Positions 35,528-44,527 are shown, counted from the stretch's first letter. The stretch: 64,000 nucleotides of DNA from Desulfonatronum thioautotrophicum (GCF_000934745.1 NZ_JYNO01000001.1:620001-684000); one strand, 5' to 3'. Translations and numbers: made by a program. Notes: generated by a model not told the origin, from the letters alone.

Positions 35528-37624
35528 TTATTGTAAAAAATCAATTTTATAGGGAATAACCTGACATATGTTCCAGTTTCGTGCCGTATTGGGTTCGGCT
35601 ATTTCAATCCGGACAGAATCTGTCACGGGATGTGGAACGAGTGGGAAGGATTGAACTACCCGGCCATATACAGGGTGAGTACCGGTAAATTCAAAGGGTT
35701 GCGGAGTATTGGGAACCGCGGATGCAATCTTTTGCCATCCGGATTCAGTATTGATGAGAATGTTGAGCGAGGCGGCGCGATCATGGGAGTAGCATGTGTA
35801 ATCCAGGTCAATGCGGGAAATGGGAAGGCTCTCCGGAAAATCAACCTGCACCCATTCCCCGGCCTCCTGTGATCGTCGGTTTCCCCAACGGCTATCCGGA
35901 TTTCCGTCAACGAGAAAATGTGAATTTTCGGAAAAATGCAGTGCCGAAGCCTGTAACTGCACGGGATCAATGCGCCGGTCCTGAGAGGCAAGCCATTTCA
36001 GACGAAAATCATGGTAAACGACAAAGTCGCCCAGCAACTGCCTGGCCGATGTAACGTCCATCAGCGACATATGATTCTCAAAAAATTCCGGCGTCAAAAA
36101 GCGAACTCGATCCGTCAGAACGTAGGCTACCCGTTTTGCGGCATCTACTTCGCTCTTGTAGGGTATTGGCCAGCGCGGAAATCGTTCGTTGACTGCCTGA
36201 CTGCAGATGATCTGTTCATCGGTCAAGAAATTCACGCGATAGGCAACCCAATGTGCGGCGACACAATGGCCAATGTCGTTGCTCCGCAAGAAAGCCAGTG
36301 TCGGCTCCAGGTCCGGCGTACCCATCACCCTGGCCGGGAAATCAGGCTCCTTCCACTGTTGAAGCAGTGCCGGTGTTGCCAGGAGATTCATGCTGACGAG
36401 AAAGATCACCAAGCTGCCCAGGGTACAGCGCACCCACTTCCCCCCCGCAAGATACAGCGCGCCGATCAAAAACGGAAAACTCAAGAGAATGGGCAGCATG
36501 TACCGAAATGAATGAGAGTGCGGCTGGGCGCTTAATGCAAAAATCGCCAAGGTCAGCCAGCACGTGGCCACGAAGATTTCCTGCCCCTGAAGAACGGGCC
36601 ACTTTCCACCCGCAACCTGTTTTCCAATCCGCCACGCACTGAGGATGGTGGCAGCCAGGAGGGTCAAGCAGAAAATAAAAACCATGAACGTGACGAACCA
36701 GGCGCCAAATCCAAGCAGCTGGGTCGTATCCGGGAAAGTGGTCATGTCGAAGCCAAAGCTCCGAGGCAGGGTGAAGGACAGGGCCGGGTGCCAGACTCTC
36801 TCCAAGGCTTCGGCAAAGGTTCTTGTTCCGGCTACGGCTTTATGGGCTCCAGGCAGGAGGTAAATGCCGGCGATATAGGGTACCAAACCGACTCCCAGTC
36901 CCAATAAATAAACAGGGGTATGCACCAGCAACCCTTTGAAGCCGGATCGGGTGAGCGCGGCCAAAACCGCTGGCAGCAGCATTGTCAAGGCCAGCATGTT
37001 ATTGGAAAAGGCAAGCCCGGAGCAGATACCGATGCCGACGACCAGAACAAGGCCGCGAAGCATGAGTTTTTCCGGGACGCTGAGCGCCATCAGCAGGGCA
37101 GCGAGGCTGAGAACCATTGCCGGGCTGTAATGCGGCATGGCGTAGCCGAATTGAACCATCAACAGGTATGCTGACGGAAAGAGCGTCAGGGCCAATACCG
37201 GCCATGCTCCCCAGGGGGGGAACTGCAGGCGGGCAATCCAAAGCAGAAGAATCAGCGTCAGGGACCAGAGGCCGATGGCGACAAAGCGGGCGCCCAGGGG
37301 GGATCTATCTACATGGTTCACGAACGGGGCCATGAGATAGGACTCGATGGGAAACTGATAGGGCTGGGCAATGGCCACCAGGGGCAACTCGCCTTCAGTG
37401 ATGCGTTTCGCCTTCAGGACAACCAGGGATTCATCCGTGGTTACTGGCAAATATTCCAGGCTGCCCTGGATCACGGCGACCCGGACCCCGACCGCGAGCA
37501 ACACGGCCAGCAAGGCGATTACCAGAAGGGTGCGGCGATTAAAAAGCAAACGATTCCATTCTATTTTGGGCATAAGCATGAGATTGGTTTCCCACGAACA
37601 GCATCTCCGACGGGCAGACATCAT
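35528..37624 (-). CDS. GT-C (GT39-like) membrane glycosyltransferase with C-terminal F5/8-type domain, paralogue A
   Basis: 698 aa from ATG 37624 (ATGA overlap with the GT2 stop); ATGs at 37579 or 37573 are alternatives. After the first helix comes 'LEYLPVTTDESLVVLKAK', with the acidic Asp-Glu pair expected of GT-C catalysis on polyprenyl-phosphate donors, then 'QPYQFPIESYLMAPF'. About eleven helices follow to about residue 410. The last 150 residues form a discoidin-like module ('FLVDGNPDSRWGNRRSQEAG', 'WVQVDFPESLPISRIDLDYT'). It shares this whole layout with 44528-46678. In an operon with the pentofuranose genes it is a candidate arabinosyltransferase. Confidence 0.88.
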   Translation of the reverse strand: MMSARRRCCSWETNLMLMPKIEWNRLLFNRRTLLVIALLAVLLAVGVRVAVIQGSLEYLPVTTDESLVVLKAKRITEGELPLVAIAQPYQFPIESYLMAPFVNHVDRSPLGARFVAIGLWSLTLILLLWIARLQFPPWGAWPVLALTLFPSAYLLMVQFGYAMPHYSPAMVLSLAALLMALSVPEKLMLRGLVLVVGIGICSGLAFSNNMLALTMLLPAVLAALTRSGFKGLLVHTPVYLLGLGVGLVPYIAGIYLLPGAHKAVAGTRTFAEALERVWHPALSFTLPRSFGFDMTTFPDTTQLLGFGAWFVTFMVFIFCLTLLAATILSAWRIGKQVAGGKWPVLQGQEIFVATCWLTLAIFALSAQPHSHSFRYMLPILLSFPFLIGALYLAGGKWVRCTLGSLVIFLVSMNLLATPALLQQWKEPDFPARVMGTPDLEPTLAFLRSNDIGHCVAAHWVAYRVNFLTDEQIICSQAVNERFPRWPIPYKSEVDAAKRVAYVLTDRVRFLTPEFFENHMSLMDVTSARQLLGDFVVYHDFRLKWLASQDRRIDPVQLQASALHFSENSHFLVDGNPDSRWGNRRSQEAGEWVQVDFPESLPISRIDLDYTCYSHDRAASLNILINTESGWQKIASAVPNTPQPFEFTGTHPVYGRVVQSFPLVPHPVTDSVRIEIAEPNTARNWNICQVIPYKIDFLQ

Positions 37625-38607
37625 TCGTGGTCATCAGGCGGACATTCGGTGGGCAAGGACGTGGCGATCCGTTCCTTCCTGGCGATGAACCGGCCAGCGT
37701 GATGCGCGGGAACAAATGGGAACGACGATCGCGTGGCAAGCATCATCAAGGCCGCGATGACGACGAATGTCGCGCTTTGAAACAACACGACGCCGGAAAA
37801 ACCGACAATCAGCGTGGGCAGGCCGATGATTGGAAGCTGGGTGGTAAAGCGGATGATCGTCGCCACCGCGGAAGCCGCCAGCGCGACCCCGGCGATGCAC
37901 CCGGAAAAGACCAGAAGGCGGACAAACAGGATATCAGTGAAAACAGAAATGGCGCTGAGTCCATGAACAATCAGATTGAGCATGTTCATGGAAGACCTGC
38001 CCGCGGTTCGCTCGCCTCGGGGCGTGGCCACCCGGATGATAGGCAGGCGGGAACGAACCGTTGCCGCGGCAAGGTGGTTCCAGGCCTCGGGCATATGGGC
38101 GAGGCGCTGCAAATGACTTTGCGGGACGAGGCAAAAGTTGCCGAAGTCGATGGCCTTGCCGGTCAACAACTTGAAAAGGTGCTTGTATGCCGCGTACGAA
38201 AGCCTGAAAACAATATTTTCGGAACGTTTGGTCCGCTTGGCCGCGATGAGTGCCTCGGGGTTTTGGCGGTGGGCGGCGATGAGTTCCGACATATGCTCAG
38301 GGCGATCCTGGCCGTCGGAGTCGGCAATGATGACGGCATCAAACGTTCCAGACCGGGCAAGTTCACACAGGCCCACCGCTATGGCCCGCTGATGCCCCAA
38401 GTTGGCAAAGAGTGTGATTCGCTCGATACTGGAGAGGTGCCGCAACCGTGGCAGGCGCTCCTGGTCCATCTCCGTCGTGGAGCCGTCATCAACCACAAAA
38501 AGCGTTGCCTGCACACCCCATGTCGGAACAAAGTCGTCTATGGCCTTCGCCAACTGGATGAAGGACTCCCAGTCGTTGTAAAGTGGCATAAGAATGGCGA
38601 TTCGCAT
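37621..38607 (-). CDS. Family 2 glycosyltransferase with C-terminal membrane helices
   Basis: 328 aa from ATG 38607; a GTG at 38613 lies at better spacing from GGAGG and may be the true start. 'MRIAILMPLYNDWESFIQL', 'LFVVDDGSTTEMDQERL' and 'VIIADSDGQDRPEHM' are the GT2 donor and DxD motifs, and 'FGNFCLVPQSHLQRL' follows. Two or three C-terminal helices (about 220-300) indicate a polyprenyl-phosphate glycosyltransferase. First gene of the tightly packed set that continues into the DprE-like genes. Confidence 0.9.
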   Translation of the reverse strand: MRIAILMPLYNDWESFIQLAKAIDDFVPTWGVQATLFVVDDGSTTEMDQERLPRLRHLSSIERITLFANLGHQRAIAVGLCELARSGTFDAVIIADSDGQDRPEHMSELIAAHRQNPEALIAAKRTKRSENIVFRLSYAAYKHLFKLLTGKAIDFGNFCLVPQSHLQRLAHMPEAWNHLAAATVRSRLPIIRVATPRGERTAGRSSMNMLNLIVHGLSAISVFTDILFVRLLVFSGCIAGVALAASAVATIIRFTTQLPIIGLPTLIVGFSGVVLFQSATFVVIAALMMLATRSSFPFVPAHHAGRFIARKERIATSLPTECPPDDHE

Positions 38608-38692
38608 CGTCACATGCTTGTCCTCCAGGTCATCCATATAAATCCGCAAGACGCTATCCAAGGTAGATCAGTCCGAAAGACAGGGCGTTCAT

Positions 38693-39097
38693 TCAGCGAA
38701 AAATCCAGAGCCGGGCCACGATATAATTGACAAAAAGCACTGTTCCGGTTGCGACCACCTGTGCCAAAAGATAATGCAGTCCGGCATGGGTCAGCAGGCC
38801 AACTATAAAGATATTCAGCACCAGAGATGACGCAGCGGTGATCATGAACTTCGGCAGGGCCTCGCAATGCCGGCATGAGCTGCGAAACGTGATCCTGCGG
38901 TTCAGGATATAGTTCGTCAACGCCCCGATTGCAGCTCCAATACCCGTTCCGGTTGTCGGTGCCAAGCCAATGCCGGAAACCGCAAAAATGAGCGTCAGGT
39001 AATGTAAACCAGTGCCGACGGCACCGACCCCGGTAAAGGTCAGAAACTGTCGTACGAGTTGGAGCAGGGCGGTTCTCGGCAAGTCGACAACGGGCAT
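38693..39097 (-). CDS. GtrA-like membrane protein, copy 1
   Basis: 134 aa from ATG 39097; an ATG at 39151 would overlap the preceding gene. Four hydrophobic helices with 'QFLTFTGVGAVGTGLHYLTL', 'GAAIGALTNYILNRRITFRS' and the ending 'NYIVARLWIFR' identify GtrA (PF04138), thought to flip undecaprenyl-linked sugars. It stands directly upstream of a GT2 gene on the same strand, the usual GtrA-GtrB partnership. Confidence 0.9.
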   Translation of the reverse strand: MPVVDLPRTALLQLVRQFLTFTGVGAVGTGLHYLTLIFAVSGIGLAPTTGTGIGAAIGALTNYILNRRITFRSSCRHCEALPKFMITAASSLVLNIFIVGLLTHAGLHYLLAQVVATGTVLFVNYIVARLWIFR

Positions 39098-39125
39098 GCG
39101 AATATTCCAGATTCCCTGAAAGGGA

Positions 39126-40835
39126 TCAACCAGAGCCCATAGGGGGTGCATGAGGGCTTTCCGGAGGGTTGTCCGTCAGGCAGTAAAGATCCTCCACCGC
39201 GTCGAGTTCAGACTGGCGACAGGTCTCGCTCCAGCCCAACTCGCGGGCGACTATCATGGAGCACTCCTTGAGCGCGTCTGAACCGGGATGCCCCCGGGAG
39301 CCGAGGTCGGTTCTGCGCAGAACCACGTCGGCCAGGGTCTGGGCCATTTCGTGACGAACGGCATGAACGATTTCAGCGGCCACGATTTCCCTGGACCCGG
39401 GAAGCAGCCGGGCGAACCCGGGTTCAGCCCGGATTATCTCCACGATGGCGCGCATGGATGTTCCGTGGTTGCGGGCCATGTTGCCGACGGCATCGGTTGG
39501 AAGGGCAAGATCGTCAGCCAGGGCATGCAGGGATGCCAATTCCTCGAAATCTCCGCCCCACAGTGGGGTTTGCCGGGTCAACGCGGGCTTAAATGGAATG
39601 TTCAATCTGGATGGAATCAGATCCACGACCTTTTCGGCAATATGCCGACAGATGGTGTATTTCACCCCGACGACGCTGACCAGGTTGGCCACGCCGTCGG
39701 ACTGATGGTCGCGAATCTGGTAGCGATGCGACGCGCTGACCTTCCCTGAAGCGGAACGTTCCTCATCCACGGGACGGAGTCCACCGAACCAGTAGCGGAC
39801 ATCCTGAAGCGAAAGATTCGCCGGTGGGAAGGCCGTGTTGATTTCCTCCAGGAACTCCAGGACATCCTCTCTGGTAATCCGGAATGCGCTCGGATCGCCG
39901 TGATAGATGGTGTCCGTGGTGCCGATAAGGGAGAGCCCGCGCCAAGGGGTAACAAAATAGTTGCGTCCCCCTCGGCGCAATACCGCGCTGCCATCCATCT
40001 GTCGCCCCTCCACGGCAAAGGCCGAAGAGGGGCCCAGGGAGCGTACAGCCAGTTGGATGCCCTTGGAGCGGACAACCTCCCTTGAAGGCGTGGGCGTCTC
40101 CAGAAGCTTGCTGGTAATGTCCGTCCAGGGCCCGGTCATGTTTACGAAGAAACGACCAGCCACGCGCAGCTCATCTCCAGAAAAACGGTCCCTGACCCGT
40201 GCCGCGGCGATTCGGCCGTCTTGACGGTCAAAACCGGTGACTTCCAGATAGTTGGCCAAGGCCGCGCCCGCCTGTGCGGCGGAAAGGGCGAAGGAGAGGG
40301 TCAGGCGTTCAGAATTGTACATCTGGGCGTCATAAAATACCGCGCCGCCGGTCAGTCCTTCGGCGGGCAGCCCCGGGAGGCGTTCCAGGCATTCCTTGCG
40401 GGAGATGGCGCGGCCACGCGGGATATGCTGGCGAGGCGTCAGGCCCTGGTTCCGGTCCCAGGAAATGATGTCATTGGCCAGAAGCGCCGCGCGCATGGCT
40501 TCGGGGCCTTTGATGCCATGGCCGAAGCAAGGCAGAATGAATTCCAGGGGATGGACCAGGTGGGGGGCCATGCGCAACATCCAGCGGCGTTCCTGGATGG
40601 ACACGCGCATCCGGGAGATGTCCAGGTGCTGCAGGTAGCGCAGACCGCCATGGACCAGTTTCAGGGAAGCGGCGGATGTTTTGGCTCCAAAATCCTCCAG
40701 CTCCACGACAGCGACGCGAAGGCCGCGCAGGGCGGCGTCCCAGGCCGTGCAGAGGCCGTATACACCCCCGCCGATAACCACAACGTCAAATTGCTCACGG
40801 CTCAGCCGTTCCAGGTCGCGTTTCACGTGAAGCAC
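39126..40835 (-). CDS. glpD: Glycerol-3-phosphate dehydrogenase/oxidase-like flavoprotein (GlpD family)
   Basis: 569 aa with a GTG start; length fits aerobic-type GlpD. The FAD-binding motif 'VVVIGGGVYGLCTAWDAALRG' at residues 18-38, 'SLKLVHGGLRYLQHLDI' and 'RNYFVTPWRGLSLIGTTDT' are GlpD hallmarks; the C-terminal DAO_C domain follows. It oxidises glycerol-3-phosphate or a related polyol phosphate and feeds electrons to the membrane. Its location inside a glycan operon is unusual. A 14/16 match to parS spans its first codons (40819-40834). Confidence 0.88.
   Translation of the reverse strand: MLHVKRDLERLSREQFDVVVIGGGVYGLCTAWDAALRGLRVAVVELEDFGAKTSAASLKLVHGGLRYLQHLDISRMRVSIQERRWMLRMAPHLVHPLEFILPCFGHGIKGPEAMRAALLANDIISWDRNQGLTPRQHIPRGRAISRKECLERLPGLPAEGLTGGAVFYDAQMYNSERLTLSFALSAAQAGAALANYLEVTGFDRQDGRIAAARVRDRFSGDELRVAGRFFVNMTGPWTDITSKLLETPTPSREVVRSKGIQLAVRSLGPSSAFAVEGRQMDGSAVLRRGGRNYFVTPWRGLSLIGTTDTIYHGDPSAFRITREDVLEFLEEINTAFPPANLSLQDVRYWFGGLRPVDEERSASGKVSASHRYQIRDHQSDGVANLVSVVGVKYTICRHIAEKVVDLIPSRLNIPFKPALTRQTPLWGGDFEELASLHALADDLALPTDAVGNMARNHGTSMRAIVEIIRAEPGFARLLPGSREIVAAEIVHAVRHEMAQTLADVVLRRTDLGSRGHPGSDALKECSMIVARELGWSETCRQSELDAVEDLYCLTDNPPESPHAPPMGSG
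40819..40834. other. Possible degenerate parS site
   Basis: CGTTTCACGTGAAGCA matches 14 of 16 positions of TGTTTCACGTGAAACA, including the central TTTCACGTGAA. It lies in the first codons of the glpD-like gene, 25 kb from the perfect parS. Genomes often carry several scattered parS sites with one or two mismatches, but chance is possible. Confidence 0.35.
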
Positions 40836-40947
40836 CTGGGAGGTTGGGTTAAAATCTCGCGGGGAGGTGATGCGGGGTGTCGGGCTTTACAGTACTCCCG
40901 GACGAGCGCTGTGAGGCGGCCCAGTTTTGCCCTGGTGAGAGCGGACG

Positions 40948-41763
40948 TCATGACACGTCCCGGAGTGATGAACCAGCGCATGGGGGATCATGGTCCGTGT
41001 TGCGCTTCCTGATGGGTTTGGCTGGAATGCCGGCGGCAATCATGTACGCGTCCACATCGCGAGTGACCACGGCCCCGGCGCCCACGATGGCATGCCGGCC
41101 AATGGTGATGCCGTCGAGTACCTTGACCCCGGCGCCCACCCAGCTGCCCTGCTGCATGCGGATGCCATAGGAGGTCCCGCCCTGTTTGTTCACGGCCTCC
41201 TGAACGTCTTCGGCATCATGGTCTCCGCCGATCAGGTAGCTGTAGGCGGCCATCATGCAGTCATCTTCCAGGGTGACCATGCTTCCGGAATAGATTTCAC
41301 AGTTGAAGCCGATATTGACGTTTTTTCCCAGGACAATCCGACCGTTTTTGCAGCTGAGGATGGTGTTGCGCCCGACAAAGCTGCCGCTGCCGATCACAAT
41401 GCCGGAATCGCCAAAACCCTTGGCGTCGATCAGGCAGTTGTCGTCAATGATCACGTCATCCCCGATTTCGATATGGCTCGGGGAGCGCAGAACCACGTTG
41501 CGTCCGAAGACGACGTTCTTGCCGCACTTTTTGAGCAGCCCGGGATAGAGTGCGCGGCGGAGCACCAGGCCGAGCACTCCGGGCAGACCCAGGCAGACCA
41601 GATTGACGAGTTCGTACTTTATTAAGGCGAATAAACCGGGGCGGCCGACAATCAGATCCTGATACTTCCTGACCTTGGAACTGCCGGACAGGTCTTTTTG
41701 CACCCGAACCAGGTTGGTATTGCAGGCCCGTTCCGGGCCGCGGTCACGCATTTCAGGCTGCAT
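40948..41763 (-). CDS. Left-handed beta-helix (hexapeptide) acyltransferase
   Basis: 271 aa with a membrane-associating N-terminal segment ('LVNLVCLGLPGVLGLVLRR') and then hexapeptide repeats from about residue 80: 'GRNVVLRSPSHIEIGDDVII', 'SFVGRNTILSCKNGRIVLG', 'SWVGAGVKVLDGITIGRHAI'. 'IGGDHDAEDV' corresponds to the catalytic His region of sugar O-acetyltransferases. 'VGAGAVVTRDVDAYMIAAGI' ends the coil. Probably O-acetylates a sugar of this locus. Starts 6 bp after the radical SAM gene. Confidence 0.9.
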   Translation of the reverse strand: MQPEMRDRGPERACNTNLVRVQKDLSGSSKVRKYQDLIVGRPGLFALIKYELVNLVCLGLPGVLGLVLRRALYPGLLKKCGKNVVFGRNVVLRSPSHIEIGDDVIIDDNCLIDAKGFGDSGIVIGSGSFVGRNTILSCKNGRIVLGKNVNIGFNCEIYSGSMVTLEDDCMMAAYSYLIGGDHDAEDVQEAVNKQGGTSYGIRMQQGSWVGAGVKVLDGITIGRHAIVGAGAVVTRDVDAYMIAAGIPAKPIRKRNTDHDPPCAGSSLRDVS

Positions 41764-41769
41764 GCTCTG

Positions 41770-43164
41770 CTACACCCCCATGACCAGGGTTCTGAGCTTA
41801 TCCTTGACCGGACCGAGGCAACGGGCCAGGAATTGACCGTACCGGGAGTAATAAATGCGCAGCATCAGAGCCTTTTTCAGGGAGTGGCCCTTGTAGACGT
41901 TGTAGGCGAAGGTCCGGAAGCAGCGGATGATTTCCTCGCGGGGAAATTGCGGCATGTCGAGAACGGTGTCTGTGCGGCCAATGAAGGCCCCGGAGGTGTG
42001 CACGGAACCAAGAATGCCGTCGTCAAGACACATCTGGGCAAGTTTGGTTCCGGGATACGGCTCGAAAATGCCGATGATGACGCTATCAGGGTTGATTCTG
42101 GCGTTCAATCGAACCGTTTCCTGATGCATTTCCGGAGTTTCCCGTGGAAAGCCGACAATGTTGAAGGACTTGGTCTTGATCCCGGCCCGGCGACAGCAGT
42201 CAAAGGCCCGGACAATGGCGTCGTTGTCCATCTTCCGGTTCAACACCTCGCGGCGAAACGTCTCGTCCCCACTTTCAATGCCGATACTGATGCGGCGGCA
42301 GCCGGCGTCCTTGAGAATCGAGCAGATTTCGTCGTTCAGTGTTTCCGGCCTGGCGTTGATATCAAAAGGGTAGGTGAACTCCTTTTTATACGCGGTGCAG
42401 AATTCGGCCACGAACTGTTTGGAAGCGGTAAAGCAGTCGTCGTTGAAGTACAGGGTGCGGACATCATATTTCCCGGTCACATCCCGTATTTCCTCGATAC
42501 ACTTTTCAACGCTGCGAAACCGGACATACTTGCCTTCCTGCTTGGTGCGCAGCGCATGGTTGCTGCAAAAAGTACAGTTGTAAGGACAGCCCCTGGAAAA
42601 CATGAACAGGGCGGTCTTGAAGTCCGAATCAATGACCGCCTGCATGTCGAACAACTCGCGGTCGGGGAAAGGGAGTTCATTGAGATCCCGAATGAATGGA
42701 CGCGTGGGATTTTTGATTATGGTTCCATCGGGCTTTTTGATCCAGAGATTCTGGATATGGTCGATGGGCGCTCCTTTTTCAAAGGCATCGGCCAATTCCA
42801 GCATGGGGTACTCGCCCTCACCAATGCAAATGGCATCCAGATTGGGCGTGTCCATCAGGCATTCCGGGTGCAGCGTGGCGTGGTGGGCTCCCAGGACGGT
42901 GAACGGGCGCGAAGCGGGCAGGGCCTTCAGCACTGTATAAACATGTGGGTACTGCGGAGAAACGGCAGGGAAAAGCAGCAGGCCGGGCTTGTATTCCTCG
43001 ATTTCACGGAGCAGTTCATCGGTTTTCAGGTCACTGAACATGTAGTGCAGTTTTGTCTCGTGTCCGTGCTGCTTGAGCACCGCGCTGATGCTGCCAATGC
43101 CGAACTGATAACTGCGTGCGCCGCCGCGGACATTGATGTCGGTATAGACAAAAAGGATTTTCAT
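41770..43164 (-). CDS. B12-binding-domain radical SAM protein
   Basis: 464 aa. N-terminal cobalamin-binding-like domain (residues 1-140: 'MKILFVYTDINVRGGARS' and 'FTVLGAHHATLHPE'). The radical SAM cluster motif CxxxCxxC is 'RGCPYNCTFCSNHAL' (about residue 192). Later conserved parts are 'YFNDDCFTAS', 'RRISIGIESGDETFRREVLN' and 'IVGFPRETPEMHQETV'. Members catalyse methylations, ring contractions and C-C bond formation on varied substrates. Overlap of 4 bp with the GT4 gene suggests a carbohydrate or lipid carrier substrate, but that is inference. Confidence 0.92.
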   Translation of the reverse strand: MKILFVYTDINVRGGARSYQFGIGSISAVLKQHGHETKLHYMFSDLKTDELLREIEEYKPGLLLFPAVSPQYPHVYTVLKALPASRPFTVLGAHHATLHPECLMDTPNLDAICIGEGEYPMLELADAFEKGAPIDHIQNLWIKKPDGTIIKNPTRPFIRDLNELPFPDRELFDMQAVIDSDFKTALFMFSRGCPYNCTFCSNHALRTKQEGKYVRFRSVEKCIEEIRDVTGKYDVRTLYFNDDCFTASKQFVAEFCTAYKKEFTYPFDINARPETLNDEICSILKDAGCRRISIGIESGDETFRREVLNRKMDNDAIVRAFDCCRRAGIKTKSFNIVGFPRETPEMHQETVRLNARINPDSVIIGIFEPYPGTKLAQMCLDDGILGSVHTSGAFIGRTDTVLDMPQFPREEIIRCFRTFAYNVYKGHSLKKALMLRIYYSRYGQFLARCLGPVKDKLRTLVMGV

Positions 43165-44489
43165 AAGCGATCTTTTTCGGTGGGGCGGTATGTGGCCTTT
43201 GGCAAACGGTGATTCAGCGATGTACCGGAAGGATCGGAATCCCCCAGTTGTTTGAGAATGTCATCGTAAATCATATTGAGGTTCTGTTCAAAGGCCTCAG
43301 GGGAATAGTCGCAGGCGGCCATTGCCTTGGCTGTGCAGGCCAGTTTTTCACGATGCGCGGCATCGCTGGACAAGCGAAGCATGCCGGCAGCCATGGATGG
43401 TGCATCCGGACGGACGAGTTCGGCCACCTCCGGAGTAAGGACCTGGGTGTGGGTGACCAGATCAGTGGCCAAAATCGGTCGGCCCGAGTCCAGGTAGGAA
43501 TAGATTTTCATGGGCGTGTTTTCGCCGCTGATCCGGGGGGAAACCACGGCGTCTGCCTGCTGCAGCAACGGGTGCAGCAGGGCCACCGGTAAATGTCCGG
43601 TGAAATGCACCTTGTCGGCGATCCCCAGCTTCCGGCACCGTTCCTGGTACGCGGCAATGTCCTGCGACCTGCCGCCGACAATGACCAGATCCAGGTTTGG
43701 GTCCGTTTGCCGGGCCAGGGCCAGGGATTCCAGGAGCAGGTCAATGCCCTGGTACCGCTCCAGGTTGCCGACATACATGAAGCAGGTTCCGGTGATGTCG
43801 TAGCGACAGCGCAGATCCGGGACCGCTGCTACAGGTTCACCGGGATTATTATCGAGATGATCGTTGGGCAGAGAGCAACTCGCGGAGACGGAGAGCATGG
43901 AAACGTCGCACAGCACCCGGACATGGGCCGCACCGCAGGCACGAGCGATGTCAGCCAAGGCATTGCAGACGGGAATGACCATCAAGGCCCTGCGGATGGC
44001 CACGCCTTCCAGCCAGCGAAACAGCGGTCCCAGTGGTCTGAAGAGCGGCTTTTTCTGCATGATCTGCAGCGACATGGACGAATCCATGTCGTAAATAAAC
44101 GGAATCTTGAAGAGGCTTCGGAAAACCAGGGCCATGAAAACGGATTCTTCCACGGCATGGATCACGCGGGGCCGGAATTTTCGGACGATCCCAAAGGCCT
44201 TTGCGAACAGAAAGACATCGCAAACCAGTTTTTTCAACGACAAGCCGGGGGCAATCCCCTTGCCCACCACAGGCAGTTCTGGAATCCGATGGATAGTGAC
44301 ATGGGGATAGTCCCGCTTTTCGCCTTCGGCAAACGTCGCCAGGGCGGTCCGCAGTCCGCGCCGGCTGAGAACACCCAAAAGCATATCCACGGCCATGGGC
44401 GTGCCCCGCTCCTGGTAAAAGGGGTGCGGGGCGAGCAGAAGAATGTCCAGCGGGGATTGAGGGGTGTTTTCAGAGGTCATCATGTTCAA
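43161..44489 (-). CDS. Family 4 glycosyltransferase
   Basis: 442 aa, GT-B fold. The N-terminal half has 'LLAPHPFYQERGTPMAVDML' and 'VIHAVEESVFMALVFRSLF'. The C-terminal GT4 domain has 'TCFMYVGNLERYQGIDLLLE', 'VHFTGHLPVALLHPLLQQAD' and 'ENTPMKIYSYLDSGRPILAT' with the retaining EX7E-type region. Retaining transferase that adds a sugar from a nucleotide donor, likely at the cytoplasmic face. Overlaps the radical SAM gene by 4 bp and follows GT-C paralogue B by 38 bp. Confidence 0.92.
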   Translation of the reverse strand: MNMMTSENTPQSPLDILLLAPHPFYQERGTPMAVDMLLGVLSRRGLRTALATFAEGEKRDYPHVTIHRIPELPVVGKGIAPGLSLKKLVCDVFLFAKAFGIVRKFRPRVIHAVEESVFMALVFRSLFKIPFIYDMDSSMSLQIMQKKPLFRPLGPLFRWLEGVAIRRALMVIPVCNALADIARACGAAHVRVLCDVSMLSVSASCSLPNDHLDNNPGEPVAAVPDLRCRYDITGTCFMYVGNLERYQGIDLLLESLALARQTDPNLDLVIVGGRSQDIAAYQERCRKLGIADKVHFTGHLPVALLHPLLQQADAVVSPRISGENTPMKIYSYLDSGRPILATDLVTHTQVLTPEVAELVRPDAPSMAAGMLRLSSDAAHREKLACTAKAMAACDYSPEAFEQNLNMIYDDILKQLGDSDPSGTSLNHRLPKATYRPTEKDRL

Positions 44490-44527
44490 TCGGCTCGGAT
44501 GGTCGATAAGAGGTCAGGAGACCAGGA

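Noticed and set aside
37627-38730. 367-codon rightward open frame opposite the GT2 gene
   Set aside because: Low-complexity, charged translation with no family features; the leftward frame has clear GT2 motifs.
41698-43212. 504-codon rightward open frame opposite the radical SAM gene
   Set aside because: It is the mirror of a GC-rich coding region; no motifs, while the leftward frame has intact radical SAM signatures.
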